DNA of 64,000 bases from positions 62,001 to 126,000 of the forward strand of contig NZ_JAAUWT010000010.1 of the NCBI RefSeq assembly GCF_014694455.1. Reading direction: 5' to 3'. The notes beneath the pieces were generated by a model. It saw nothing but the letters and a program-made list of their open reading frames with translations, made no database searches and was not told the origin of the DNA. Source of the DNA: Vibrio sp. S9_S30 (GTDB lineage: Bacteria > Pseudomonadota > Gammaproteobacteria > Enterobacterales > Vibrionaceae). Both the position numbers and the translations under genes were made by a program. Each line of letters begins with the position of its first letter. Position 1 is the stretch's first letter. Positions 21,645 through 31,235 of this stretch are shown here, piece by piece.

Positions 21645-22706
21645 TCAAAGAATAGGCCTTTGACCTTTCGATACCCACTTCATGATCACGTTATCGACAA
21701 TGTCTGCACTTGCACCTGTAAGCTTGTCAGATAATTTTCTCTTTTGAACATATTGGATCGCTAAGACTGTCTTATCTTTACACGCTTGCATGACCAAATC
21801 GTCGGATGTAGAGATTTCATCTACCAGTCCAAGGTCTTTTGCTTGAGTACCAAACCAATGCTCACCCGTCGCCACTTTCTCTAATTCAAGAGACGGTCTG
21901 CGCTCACGAATAAAGTTTTTAAACAAACCATGAGTTTCTTCTAGCTCTTCTTTAAATTTCTCACGAGCTTTATCTGTATTCTCACCAAACATGGTCAAGG
22001 TACGTTTATATTCACCAGCAGTCAGCTGCTCATAATCAATATCATGTTTTTTAAGCAACTTATTGAAGTTAGGCAGCTGTGCGATAACACCAATTGATCC
22101 CACAACAGCAAATGGTGCAGAAATGATTTTGTCTGCTACACACGCCATCATATACCCGCCACTTGCCGCAACTTTATCGACAGAAATAGTGAGCGGTAGA
22201 TTCGCTGCTTTTAGTCGGTCGAGCTGAGAAGACGCCAAACCGTAGGCATGCACCATGCCGCCACCAGACTCGAGCTTCACCAACACTTCATCGCCTTCTT
22301 GTGCCACTGCGATAATGGCACTGATTTCTTCACGAAGCGCTGTTACTTCTTTCGCGTCAATTGAACCGTTAAAATCGAGTACAAACAAATGCGGTTTTCG
22401 ATTGGCTTCTAACTCACCCCCCTTTGCCGCTTTTTTAACTTCTTTTTCCCGCGCTTTATCCTTTTCTTTTTGTGTTTTCTTATCCGCTTTATGTTTTGCT
22501 TTTAAATAAGCGTCGTCATGCAAATAATGTTCTAACTGTTCAACACTGTGCTCGTATCGTTCAGTAAGGTTGGTCACTTCAAGCTCACCTTTTGAGCCAG
22601 CCTGCTTTCCGCTTACTGATTTTACAACCACCAACAAAACCACGGCTGCAGCCAGTAATGTGATGATCTTAGCTAAAAATAATCCGTAATCTAACAAAAA
22701 TTCCAA
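21645..22706 (-). CDS. sohB: probable protease SohB (S49 family)
   Basis: Inner-membrane serine protease of the signal-peptide-peptidase A family. Residues ~8-29 form a membrane anchor, followed by a charged K/E-rich linker (60-100) and the S49 domain. The nucleophile is Ser182 in VAASGGY and the general base is Lys234 in GEYKRTLT. It has 353 residues, the usual length. It is divergent from yciK, as in E. coli. Its physiological substrate is not known. Confidence 0.93.
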   Translation of the reverse strand: MEFLLDYGLFLAKIITLLAAAVVLLVVVKSVSGKQAGSKGELEVTNLTERYEHSVEQLEHYLHDDAYLKAKHKADKKTQKEKDKAREKEVKKAAKGGELEANRKPHLFVLDFNGSIDAKEVTALREEISAIIAVAQEGDEVLVKLESGGGMVHAYGLASSQLDRLKAANLPLTISVDKVAASGGYMMACVADKIISAPFAVVGSIGVIAQLPNFNKLLKKHDIDYEQLTAGEYKRTLTMFGENTDKAREKFKEELEETHGLFKNFIRERRPSLELEKVATGEHWFGTQAKDLGLVDEISTSDDLVMQACKDKTVLAIQYVQKRKLSDKLTGASADIVDNVIMKWVSKGQRPIL

Positions 22707-22849
22707 TGTGATATCCCCAAAAGAATGAATTGGTGTATTGTAACGATCTTGTCACGATTACCAATAGTTAAAACTGAAATACCTTGATGACCTATCCAAT
22801 GCTTATGAGTCGACAAGGTGGTTAAAGATTCATTAAACAAGGTGAAAAT

Positions 22850-23593
22850 GTGGATTATTCAATCTCAGAGAAAGCCCTAGAAGGAAAAGTAATTTTAGTG
22901 ACCGGTGCAGGCGCTGGCATAGGGAAGCAAGCCGCATTAAGTTATGCGCAGCATGGTGCTACCGTCATATTACTTGGTCGAACCGTCGCTAAGCTAGAAG
23001 AAACATATGATGAAATTGAAGCTTTAGGTGCCCCTCAACCCGCCATTATTCCCCTTGATATGAAAGGCGCTAGCAAACAAAATTATATTGATATGGTCGA
23101 AACCATTGAAAGTCAGTTCGGGCGTTTAGATGGGGTTCTACACAATGCCAGTATATTGGGAGTAATCAGTCCATTTGACCAAATTGGTGAAGATACGTAT
23201 GACGATATTATGCAGGTCAACGTGAAAGCTCAGTTTCTAATGACTCAAGCGGTATTGCCTCTGCTTAAAAAATCTCAGGATGCTCGACTTGTCTTCACCT
23301 CTTCAACGGTTGGTCATAATGGACGCGCCTTCTGGGGGACTTACGCCATGTCCAAATTTGCGACTGAAGGAATGATGCAAGTCTTAGCTGATGAGTTAGA
23401 AGAAACAAATGTGCGAGTCAATGCTATAAACCCAGGTGCCACTCGAACAGGAATGCGAGCTAAGGCCTACCCAGCCGAAGATACCGAGCGGCTAAAAACA
23501 CCTTTAGACATTATGCCTTTGTATCTATATTTGATGGCACCAGAAGGTAAAGCGGTAAATGGGCAATGCATCGATGCCCAGCCGAAGAAATAA
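22850..23593 (+). CDS. yciK: short-chain dehydrogenase/reductase YciK
   Basis: Classical SDR of 247 residues. The NAD(P)-binding glycine motif TGAGAGIG is at 18-25, HNAS at 98-101, and the catalytic Ser152, Tyr165 and Lys169 are present. It is similar to E. coli YciK, whose substrate is not established. The neighbourhood is as in E. coli on the sohB side, but cobO (btuR), which follows yciK there, is about 30 kb away here. It ends in a strong GC-rich terminator. Confidence 0.9.
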   Translation: MDYSISEKALEGKVILVTGAGAGIGKQAALSYAQHGATVILLGRTVAKLEETYDEIEALGAPQPAIIPLDMKGASKQNYIDMVETIESQFGRLDGVLHNASILGVISPFDQIGEDTYDDIMQVNVKAQFLMTQAVLPLLKKSQDARLVFTSSTVGHNGRAFWGTYAMSKFATEGMMQVLADELEETNVRVNAINPGATRTGMRAKAYPAEDTERLKTPLDIMPLYLYLMAPEGKAVNGQCIDAQPKK

Positions 23594-23636
23594 AGAAAAT
23601 TTTATAGACAAATTGATACATTCAAAAAGTTCTTAA

Positions 23637-23662
23637 GTAAAAACCCGGCGACGCCGGGTTTT
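23637..23662. terminator. bidirectional intrinsic terminator between yciK and cheV
   Basis: The stem AAACCCGGC/GCCGGGTTT with a GAC loop has A- and T-runs on both sides and lies between convergent genes. Confidence 0.9.
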
Positions 23663-23663
23663 G

Positions 23664-24602
23664 TTAAAGAATATCTCTTAGCCTATCTTGAGTGACTTGC
23701 ACTAATACATCAGGCTGGAATTTAGAAATAAACTTGTTACATCCTACCTTTTCAACCATGGCCTCATTGAAACTTCCGCTCAATGAGGTATTGAGGGTGA
23801 TGTACAAATCTTTCATTCTAGGATCACTTCTTACTTCATGTGTGAGTTTGTAGCCATCCATCTCAGGCATTTCAGCATCGGTGATCATGAGAAGAAGCTC
23901 TCTTGACACATCTTTTCCTTCATCACACCATGACTTTAGAAGAGTCAGTGCTTCTAAGCCGTCGTTACATTCTAAAATCTCCAACCCAAGTTGGCTCAAT
24001 GTACCTTTTACTTGATTTCTAGCGGTCGACGAATCATCCACAATAAGGATTTTCCTACCTGCCATTTGATGAGATAAATCTTCGTCTAGCACACCTTCCG
24101 AAATAGACACATCATAATCAACGATTTCAGCCAGTACCTTTTCAACATCAATAATTTCAACAATACGTTCTTGTTCGTTTTCTACGATATTAGTGATCGC
24201 TGTTAAGTAGTTAGCTCGACCTGCTGTTTTTGGTGGGGGCTGAATTTCAGTCCATGCGGTATTAATAATGTTTCTAACCTGACCAACCAAAAAACCTTGA
24301 ATCGTTCGATTATACTCAGTGATGATCAGGTTTTGCTCTTCTTCATCTTGCATTGGTCTAAAACCAATCGCAGCACGAAGGTCGATGACCGGAAGAGACT
24401 CTCCCCGTAATGAAGCAACCCCCGTAATGTAGTGATGAGCGCCAGGTAATTTTGTGAGTGGAGGTAGTTTTAAAACTTCACGGACCTTAAAAACGTTTAC
24501 AGCAAAAATTTGTGAGCTATTGAGTTGGAACAGTAACAATTCCAAGCGGTTTTCACCAACTAGCTGCGTTCTTTGATCAACGCTACTTAATACTCCAGAC
24601 AT
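23664..24602 (-). CDS. cheV: chemotaxis protein CheV (CheW-REC fusion)
   Basis: Coupling protein that links chemoreceptors to CheA and has its own receiver domain. The CheW-like domain spans about residues 15-160. The REC domain spans about 180-312, with the acidic pair near 189-190 (VDDSST), phospho-acceptor Asp242 in TDAEMPEMDGY and the C-terminal FISKF lysine. The start is set at the ATG at 24602 (MSGVLSSVDQRTQ), a conserved CheV N-terminus; a GTG four codons earlier is less likely. It appears monocistronic. Confidence 0.94.
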   Translation of the reverse strand: MSGVLSSVDQRTQLVGENRLELLLFQLNSSQIFAVNVFKVREVLKLPPLTKLPGAHHYITGVASLRGESLPVIDLRAAIGFRPMQDEEEQNLIITEYNRTIQGFLVGQVRNIINTAWTEIQPPPKTAGRANYLTAITNIVENEQERIVEIIDVEKVLAEIVDYDVSISEGVLDEDLSHQMAGRKILIVDDSSTARNQVKGTLSQLGLEILECNDGLEALTLLKSWCDEGKDVSRELLLMITDAEMPEMDGYKLTHEVRSDPRMKDLYITLNTSLSGSFNEAMVEKVGCNKFISKFQPDVLVQVTQDRLRDIL

Positions 24603-24704
24603 AAGGTTTCTCACTCATTAATCAATAATTACAGAGTACAGCATCAATTACATCTGCGCCATATTATGAACCAACAAATCCAGCTCAATTTTGACCGGAT
24701 TCGT

Positions 24705-25919
24705 TTAGCCTTCAACCACTTTCATTAATAGTTGCCCATCGTACATAGCTTGTTTAATCAAGGCTGCACCTGGCATTGTTGCTTCAGTATAGAAACGACT
24801 CTCCTCCAATTGTAGATCTTGATGATAAACTGGCAAGGTCTGAGTCTCGATACATTCTTGAATCACGGGATACAAAATCGACCTTGCTTGGTTAATCACA
24901 CCACCAATTAACACTTTCTCGGGGTTAAATAAGTTGATGACAATAGCAATAGCTGCCCCAAGATAACGCCCTAGCTGCTGTATTTCCTCAATAGCCAACG
25001 TGTCACCGGACTCCGCCGCTTCACAAATACTTTCAACGGTGACGTTATCATGAGGAATGGAAGTATGGTCACCTTTTTCAATTCGCGCGGTCACGACTTC
25101 TCTCAGCGCTTTTGAGCTTGCTAGAGTTTCAAGGCAACCTGTATTACCACAATGACACCGCTTACCATTCGGATCGATTTGAATATGCCCAAGCTCTCCG
25201 ATATTGCCATGACGTCCTTGTAAAACTCGACCATCAAGTATGATGCCGGCACCGAGGCCATGGTGAATTGAAATGAGCACGGAATTATCTGCGCTTTGAG
25301 AGTTACCAAAGAGTTTTTCAGCGAGCGCCCAAGCACGAGTATCGTTCGCAATAAACACAGGTAGCCCTGTCGCTTTATAGATTTCAGGTCCTAATGCCAA
25401 GTTGTTCACGTTGTAGTGTGGCATTTGTAATACCACACCTTTGTCTGAATCGACTAAACCTGGGAGAGTAAGGGCAATGCTCGTCACCCTATCTAATTTG
25501 TCAGAGTAGCCTTGGAAAAATTCTTCAATTTCATGGAGAAGCCTTTCCAATACCTCTTCTTGTTCTATTTCCTCGATGGTGATTTTTGTATCAACCAACA
25601 CAGAGCCGCCATGTTCATGTAACGCTATCGTTAAATAACCGCGTCCTAATCGCATGGACAGAAACTGCCAGCCTTCATTATCGGTTTGAAGACCAACAGC
25701 GGGGCGACCGCGGCTTGTGGCTTCTTGAACCGTCGTTTCGTGAATAAGATGAGCATCGATGAGCTCTCTAGTAATTTTAGTAATACTGGCTGGTGCCAGC
25801 TCGCTGGTTTTGGATAAGTCTATACGAGAAATAGGACCCTTAAGGTCTATCAATTTATATACACGGCCAGCATTGACCTGTTTGATATGATCAATATGGC
25901 CTGGTTGAGCCATGTACAT
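24705..25919 (-). CDS. mlc: ROK-family transcriptional repressor, Mlc type
   Basis: Glucose-responsive repressor of PTS and sugar genes; in enterics Mlc is sequestered by dephosphorylated EIIBC-Glc. It has an N-terminal winged HTH (about 15-75, with RIDLSKTSELAPASITKITREL split across the turn) and a ROK sugar-kinase-like domain with the zinc-binding CHCGNTGCLE motif. The start MYMAQPGH at 25919 has GGAG six bases upstream and gives 404 residues; 30 further in-frame codons upstream lack such a site. NagC is the alternative, but the N-terminus reads as Mlc. It is divergent from pyruvate kinase. Confidence 0.88.
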   Translation of the reverse strand: MYMAQPGHIDHIKQVNAGRVYKLIDLKGPISRIDLSKTSELAPASITKITRELIDAHLIHETTVQEATSRGRPAVGLQTDNEGWQFLSMRLGRGYLTIALHEHGGSVLVDTKITIEEIEQEEVLERLLHEIEEFFQGYSDKLDRVTSIALTLPGLVDSDKGVVLQMPHYNVNNLALGPEIYKATGLPVFIANDTRAWALAEKLFGNSQSADNSVLISIHHGLGAGIILDGRVLQGRHGNIGELGHIQIDPNGKRCHCGNTGCLETLASSKALREVVTARIEKGDHTSIPHDNVTVESICEAAESGDTLAIEEIQQLGRYLGAAIAIVINLFNPEKVLIGGVINQARSILYPVIQECIETQTLPVYHQDLQLEESRFYTEATMPGAALIKQAMYDGQLLMKVVEG

Positions 25920-26163
25920 AGAAAACTCCGACGATTGTAAACCTACTAATTTTTTTACTTTGAAAAGTAATTGTGAAGCAGCTTGATCCATCGTCGTGAC
26001 TCCCATCACGTATCTATCAGATCTTTTTATACAAGTTTGAATTTAGGCATTTTTTAAAGCTTAGAAAAGTGACCATGTCGATATTTTTTTGTGAACGAAA
26101 ATATCTTTCAATCACTACACTTAGCAAAACGTAAGGAAAATTCGCGATAGAACGGAGAATGAT

Positions 26164-27609
26164 ATGACCAAATTACTCAGACGAACAAAAATTGTTGTTA
26201 CCTTGGGTCCCTCCACAGACAAAGACAATAATTTGGAAGAGATAATCGAAGCTGGCGCTAATGTTGTAAGAATGAATTTTTCTCATGGAAGTTCCGAAGA
26301 TCACATACGCCGAGCACAAAAAGTCCGGCAAATCGCAGCAAGACTTGGAACACACGTTGCTATTTTAGGTGACTTACAAGGTCCCAAAATTCGAGTCTCA
26401 ACGTTCAAAGACAATAAGGTTAACTTAGAGGTTGGTGCAAAATTCGTTTTAGATGCTGATCTACCACTAGGAGAAGGGTCAGTCGAATCTGTTGGCGTCG
26501 ACTACAAAGATCTGCCCAAAGACGTCTCCAAAGGCGATGTTCTACTTTTGGATGATGGTCGCGTTCAGTTGAAGGTCATGTCGGTAGAAAACGCCAGAGT
26601 TCACACGACTGTTCTTGTTGGTGGTCCTCTTTCAAATAACAAGGGGATAAACAAAAAAGGGGGCGGGCTATCTGCAGAAGCGCTTACAGATAAAGACAAA
26701 GCCGATATTCTTACTGCAGCCAAAATAAAAGTCGATTACCTTGCTGTCTCCTTCCCTCGCAATGGTGAAGATATGAGGTATGCACGAAGGCTCGCTACTG
26801 ACGCCGGACTAAGTGCTAAATTGGTGGCCAAAGTTGAACGTGCAGAATCCGTTGCAGACGAAGAAAGCATGGATGACATCATTACCGCGTCGGACGCTGT
26901 AATGGTTGCTAGGGGCGATCTAGGTGTCGAAATAGGTGACCCAGAACTGGTAGGCGTACAAAAACAACTCATACTTCGGGCTCGAAGGCTCAATCGAACG
27001 GTGATCACTGCAACCCAAATGATGGAATCCATGATTGATAACCCTCTCCCCACCCGAGCAGAAGTGATGGATGTCGCCAATGCGGTGCTTGATGGAACGG
27101 ATGCCGTAATGCTCTCAGGGGAAACCGCCGCGGGTAAATATCCAGTCGAAACCGTTAAATATATGGCTGAAGTGTGTATCGGTGCGGAGAAAATGCCTTC
27201 ACTCAATGTATCTGGACACCGTTTGGAAACAAAATTTGAGTCGGCATCTGAAACTATCTCAATGGCAACCATGTATGCCGCAAACCACCTCGACGGTGTA
27301 AAAGCAATGATCAGTCTCACGGAATCGGGTAAAACTGTGCTCATGATGTCTCGCTTAAGCTCAGGGCTCCCCATCTTCGCTCTATCCCGCAGAGAAGATA
27401 CTCTTAATCGATGCGCCTTATATCGTGGTGTCACTCCGGTTTACTTTGGTAGCGATGGTGCATCTGGCTTGGATACGGCCTACTCCGCTCTGGAAACTTT
27501 AAAAGAAAAAGGGCTATTGGATGTTGGTGATACCGTCATCATTACGCAAGGTGACGTAATGGACCTTATTGGCTCAACCAACTGCATGAGAATCATTGAC
27601 GTACGATAA
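26164..27609 (+). CDS. pykA: pyruvate kinase (PykA/type II)
   Basis: Makes pyruvate and ATP from phosphoenolpyruvate and ADP. It has the N-terminal [11 protein letters not shown] motif, [30 protein letters not shown] and the ATQMMESM signature. With 481 residues and the PykA-like N-terminus it fits the AMP-activated type II enzyme better than PykF. Its ATG follows an ACGGAG Shine-Dalgarno. It is divergent from the mlc-like repressor, which may regulate it. Confidence 0.94.
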   Translation: MTKLLRRTKIVVTLGPSTDKDNNLEEIIEAGANVVRMNFSHGSSEDHIRRAQKVRQIAARLGTHVAILGDLQGPKIRVSTFKDNKVNLEVGAKFVLDADLPLGEGSVESVGVDYKDLPKDVSKGDVLLLDDGRVQLKVMSVENARVHTTVLVGGPLSNNKGINKKGGGLSAEALTDKDKADILTAAKIKVDYLAVSFPRNGEDMRYARRLATDAGLSAKLVAKVERAESVADEESMDDIITASDAVMVARGDLGVEIGDPELVGVQKQLILRARRLNRTVITATQMMESMIDNPLPTRAEVMDVANAVLDGTDAVMLSGETAAGKYPVETVKYMAEVCIGAEKMPSLNVSGHRLETKFESASETISMATMYAANHLDGVKAMISLTESGKTVLMMSRLSSGLPIFALSRREDTLNRCALYRGVTPVYFGSDGASGLDTAYSALETLKEKGLLDVGDTVIITQGDVMDLIGSTNCMRIIDVR

Positions 27610-27735
27610 AAAATCAACCTCAAGAGAACGATGATTAAACCAAAGTGGGCATTGGGATACTGGCTTAGAAAGAGCAAGTTGGAGAAGTCAGCTAACCTGC
27701 CCTTTCTTCTTACTTTGCGGTATTTCCCTGAACAA

Positions 27736-28893
27736 TTACGCAGGGCATGGGTTCAGGTTCGCTTTGGCCTTCAGATATGTATTAATAAAATTATTGCCCG
27801 CTTTTAAGCCGATCTCATAATCTGCGAGAAGTGCTTCACGGTCACTGAGTAGTGAGGTGGATTCCAGCGGCGACTCAGGATGGATTTGAAGAATGAAACA
27901 GTCATCAGGAGGCGAAGTAAGAAATTGTTGTGTCAACGAATAAGTCTGGTAGTGCACCATCAACATATCCGCTAACCCCGAGTCAAAGGCTTCACCAAGC
28001 ATATGACTCAAACGATATACATCTCCCGCCCCAAATAGCCATCGTCCACCATTCAAAAGCCTTGTTCGAGAAAGTAATTTGTTTTGCTGAGCGGATTGAT
28101 TGAATTTTTCAATGAAAAAATCAGACCAGTCGCTCTTCCATTCTTGCACCTTGCTGTCCCACTGGCTTTGCAAAGCATCTACAGACTGCCGAAGCCATAT
28201 AGGCATACCCTCACTCACCGTAATGGGCACATTATCTTTTGGCATGTCTTGTTCAAACGGTTCGGTTCTGATAACAACGATACAGCGACTTCCCGTACGC
28301 CATGCTTCCTGAACAGGAATGGACGCAGACACTCCTCCATCAAGGTACCTAATACCATCTATTATCACCTCACCCTTATACAGCCTAGGTATCGCACATG
28401 TCGCTTTGAGTACATTGACCCAATTATCTTCAAGCATGGGAAGATAATGATCCTGCAAATGAACGGCATCCGTTACCGAAGCAAACGCATTTTTCCCTAC
28501 TAATTGAGTTCTGCCTAGATCGACATCGAGTTTGTACGGGTAATGATTTACTTTGTCCAGCGCCCAATCAATATCAAGCGTTTGCTTGTTGCGGATATAA
28601 CCAAACAGACTAAAAAATTCTGGCTGAGTAGTCAGGTCTAGCAGAAAAGAGCGACCAAGCCCAGCCTGCCTACAGATATAGGCACATAAATTCAATGCAC
28701 CAGCTGAAGTGCCATAATAAGTATTGAAGGGATCAAAATCGGAAAGGAGAAATGCATCTAAAACACCGGCCGTAAATATTCCTCGCTGCCCACCGCCTTG
28801 GGCAACCAGCGCCGTTTTACCACCCAAGTACTTACGTAAACGCTGAATGTTAACATTAGTGGTAGAGTTGGTTACTGCCCCTGTATTGCTCAT
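27736..28893 (-). CDS. patatin-like phospholipase
   Basis: Serine-aspartate lipase of the patatin family. The oxyanion loop GGGQRGIF, the nucleophile elbow GTSAG, and the Asp of the DGG motif (YLDGGVSAS) form the catalytic set. The start is set at the ATG at 28893 (MSNTGAV), giving 385 residues, because the longer in-frame extension is the out-of-frame shadow of the micro-gene at 28907-28999. No signal peptide is visible, so it is probably cytoplasmic. It resembles the E. coli YjjU group. Confidence 0.85.
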   Translation of the reverse strand: MSNTGAVTNSTTNVNIQRLRKYLGGKTALVAQGGGQRGIFTAGVLDAFLLSDFDPFNTYYGTSAGALNLCAYICRQAGLGRSFLLDLTTQPEFFSLFGYIRNKQTLDIDWALDKVNHYPYKLDVDLGRTQLVGKNAFASVTDAVHLQDHYLPMLEDNWVNVLKATCAIPRLYKGEVIIDGIRYLDGGVSASIPVQEAWRTGSRCIVVIRTEPFEQDMPKDNVPITVSEGMPIWLRQSVDALQSQWDSKVQEWKSDWSDFFIEKFNQSAQQNKLLSRTRLLNGGRWLFGAGDVYRLSHMLGEAFDSGLADMLMVHYQTYSLTQQFLTSPPDDCFILQIHPESPLESTSLLSDREALLADYEIGLKAGNNFINTYLKAKANLNPCPA

Positions 28894-28906
28894 ATAGGTA
28901 AGAGTT

Positions 28907-28999
28907 TTAAGCCGTTGTAATAGCGATAACCGCAAACACCACAAGAACAGTAAATACAACGATTGTTGTTCCAAGAGCAAATTTAAAATCAAAGTCCAT
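28907..28999 (-). CDS. ynhF: YnhF-family small membrane protein (30 residues)
   Basis: A 30-codon ORF preceded by a near-perfect GGAGGTGAT Shine-Dalgarno. The peptide has a short polar start (MDFDFKF), then a single hydrophobic helix (about residues 8-28) beginning ALGTTIVV. This resembles E. coli YnhF, a 29-residue inner-membrane peptide with LKFSLVTTIIV in the same place. It ends 13 bases before the patatin-like gene, so the two are probably cotranscribed. The function of the family is unknown. Confidence 0.78.
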   Translation of the reverse strand: MDFDFKFALGTTIVVFTVLVVFAVIAITTA

Positions 29000-29038
29000 A
29001 CATCACCTCCAGATCCCAATCCAATATTAACAAGTTAA

Positions 29039-29587
29039 TAACATTGGAAACACATCCATTCAAGAACTCTCGCTATTCCCGTTTTAAGTATGCCGCCAGT
29101 ATCACATTTGAACTCTTTTATCACATTTCAATAAATTCAGGACACAAACATAGTATTTGCTGTTTTTTCCATCAAATGAACTTTTTCCATTCAAAGGTAA
29201 ATATATTGACCAATAAATAAATAGAAGACTTATTAATATTAAAATAGACATTTATTCAGAATAATTCACCTTTTTATTGACATTTAATCAAATAAAAGAT
29301 GGTCGTTCATCATTTTGACACACAATAGAAACTATTGCTTTACCACTAATTAATGGATAGTCTCAACTATACGAATAGCGAAATATTCCAGAAAAAGCAC
29401 ACACACATCGTAAAAATCAGAATCAATCACTAAGTTAAAACACCAAGATAGAGCTTATACCTAATTTATTACCAATCTGCACACGATTCGCATGGTTCAT
29501 ATGACTCCAGTGCAATAACAAAATATAAAAAGGGAAGCGTTTTGTGGCGAAAATTTCGAACTTAGTAAAGTCGTTAGGAGTTATATA
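29039..29587. other. long AT-rich intergenic region upstream of the NSS transporter
   Basis: About 550 bases with very low GC and no convincing ORF on either strand. It must hold the leftward promoter of ynhF-patatin and the rightward promoter of the transporter operon. A short palindrome GCGAAAATTTCG lies near 29547-29558, just ahead of the transporter start. I recognise no RNA gene, but a small RNA cannot be excluded. Confidence 0.4.
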
Positions 29588-31054
29588 ATGAAACGAGAAC
29601 AGTGGGGATCCCGTGCGGGCTTTATTTTAGCCGCAGTGGGTTCTGCAATCGGGTTAGGGAACATTTGGCGCTTTCCTTATATGGCCTATGAGAACGGTGG
29701 CGGCGCATTTTTTATTCCATACCTTTTTGCCATGATCACCGCCGGTATTCCATTCATGATCCTAGAGTTCAGCATGGGTCAAAAATATCGCGGCTCTGCA
29801 CCGAAAACACTTGCAAAAATACATTCAAAATTTGAATGGCTTGGTTGGTTTCAAGTAGGCGTAGCCGCCGTGATTGCGGTGTACTATATTGCGGTTATTG
29901 GCTGGGCGATCTCTTATTTTGGCATGTCGTTCACTCAGGAATGGGGAGAAGACACAAACGCATTTTTCTTCAGTGAATATTTGCAGTTAGGTGACAATTC
30001 ACCAACAAATCTGGGCAATATCCAATGGAAAATCGCCATTGCTATGCTTATTGCTTGGGGCGTTACATACGCGGCAATCGTTGGTGGCGTAAAAGCAGGG
30101 ATCGAACGCGCATCTAGGATCATGATGCCCGTTTTATTTATTATGGTTATTGCACTTATCGGACGTATGGTGTTCCTTCCAGGCGCTCTGGATGGTGTGA
30201 ATTACATGTTTGAACCCGATTTCAGCAAGATTTGGGATGTAAAAGTGTGGGCCGCTGCATACGGTCAGATCTTTTTCACCTTAAGTATTGGCTTCGCCAT
30301 TATGCTCGCGTATTCAAGCTACCTGCCTGAAAAGTCAGACATTACAAACAACGCATTCATGACCGTTTTGATTAACTGTGGGTTCTCTATTCTTGCCGGT
30401 ATCATGATATTTTCTGTACTGGGATACATGGCTCAGGAACAAGGTAAACAGCTAACTGAAGTCGTGTCGGCAGGCGTTGGTCTGGCTTTCGTAACGCTTC
30501 CAGCCGCCATTAACTTACTTCCAGCCCCTTATATTCTTGGTCCGCTGTTCTTCTTTGCCCTTGTGGTTGCGGGTTTGAGCTCTCACATTTCCATTATGGA
30601 AGCCGTAACATCAGCCATTATGGACAAATTAAACTGGAGCCGTAAGAAGGCAGCCAATATTGTTATCGGTCTCGGACTTGTTGTTTCGATGGCATTTGCA
30701 ACCAATGGTGGGTTATTGCTACTTGATTTGGTTGATCATTTCGCGAATAACGTTGGCATCATGCTAGGAGGCTTGATTGAAATCTTGTTGATGGCTTGGC
30801 TGTTGAATAAAGTTAGCGATATACGTGAGTACGTGAATTCGACATCAGATTTCTCAATCGGTCAGTGGTTCGACATATGCCTGCGTTTCATCACTCCGGT
30901 AATTTTGGCCATCATTTTGGTTACCAAGCTGAACGCGCTATTCACTGAAGGCTACGGTGGCTATGACCTGACGCTAGGTTGGGTTCTCATTGCCGCATTA
31001 TTTGTATTCGGTCTGGTTATTAACGTAACCAGCAGTAAGGAGAGCAACACATGA
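29588..31054 (+). CDS. sodium-dependent amino acid transporter, MetP type (NSS family)
   Basis: Na+-coupled importer of the neurotransmitter:sodium symporter family, 488 residues, about 11-12 membrane helices. The N-terminus has the family's conserved WGSRAGFILAAVGSAIGLGN and WRFPY segments of the sodium and substrate sites. The start has a GTTAGGAG Shine-Dalgarno. Its stop overlaps the ATG of the next micro-gene (ATGA), which is the MetP-MetS arrangement. The substrate is probably methionine or alanine by analogy with Corynebacterium MetPS; that part is inference. Confidence 0.88.
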   Translation: MKREQWGSRAGFILAAVGSAIGLGNIWRFPYMAYENGGGAFFIPYLFAMITAGIPFMILEFSMGQKYRGSAPKTLAKIHSKFEWLGWFQVGVAAVIAVYYIAVIGWAISYFGMSFTQEWGEDTNAFFFSEYLQLGDNSPTNLGNIQWKIAIAMLIAWGVTYAAIVGGVKAGIERASRIMMPVLFIMVIALIGRMVFLPGALDGVNYMFEPDFSKIWDVKVWAAAYGQIFFTLSIGFAIMLAYSSYLPEKSDITNNAFMTVLINCGFSILAGIMIFSVLGYMAQEQGKQLTEVVSAGVGLAFVTLPAAINLLPAPYILGPLFFFALVVAGLSSHISIMEAVTSAIMDKLNWSRKKAANIVIGLGLVVSMAFATNGGLLLLDLVDHFANNVGIMLGGLIEILLMAWLLNKVSDIREYVNSTSDFSIGQWFDICLRFITPVILAIILVTKLNALFTEGYGGYDLTLGWVLIAALFVFGLVINVTSSKESNT

Positions 31055-31149
31055 CAACAAGTGCAATCATCATGATGGTTTTAGGGTTAGGCATTACTTG
31101 GGGTGGCGCTGCCATCTGCATTAAGCGTGCAATGAATAAGCAAGACTAA
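31051..31149 (+). CDS. MetS-type small subunit of NSS transporter (32 residues)
   Basis: A 32-residue peptide with one membrane helix (about 5-24, IIMMVLGLGITWGGAA) and a short basic tail (KRAMNK). It overlaps the transporter stop codon by four bases and has an AAGGAGAG Shine-Dalgarno inside the transporter gene. Small subunits of this form (methionine/alanine import family) are needed by their NSS partners. A strong terminator follows. Confidence 0.85.
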   Translation: MTTSAIIMMVLGLGITWGGAAICIKRAMNKQD

Positions 31150-31191
31150 ACCTTCTCTACCCAGATAAATGCAAACTCCCCAAATAAATGC

Positions 31192-31218
31192 AAATACCGG
31201 CTGAATTAGCCGGTATTT
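31192..31218 (+). terminator. intrinsic terminator of the NSS transporter operon
   Basis: The stem AAATACCGGCT/AGCCGGTATTT has a five-base loop and is followed by T-rich sequence. It probably also serves the convergent gene at 31236. It is preceded by two imperfect 19-base tandem copies of CCARATAAATGCAAA (31161-31198). Confidence 0.88.
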
Positions 31219-31235
31219 TTTAATTTTTAATCCGT

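Noticed and set aside
25920-26009. 30-residue extension of the Mlc-type repressor
   Set aside because: The ATG at 25919 has a well-placed GGAG and matches the known N-terminus; the upstream start does not.
28894-29019. 42-residue N-terminal extension of the patatin-like protein
   Set aside because: It is the out-of-frame reading of the YnhF-like micro-gene, which has the strong ribosome binding site.
29039-29587. Small RNA gene in the long gap before the NSS transporter
   Set aside because: No hairpin with a T-run was found that would mark an sRNA end; it cannot be supported from sequence alone.
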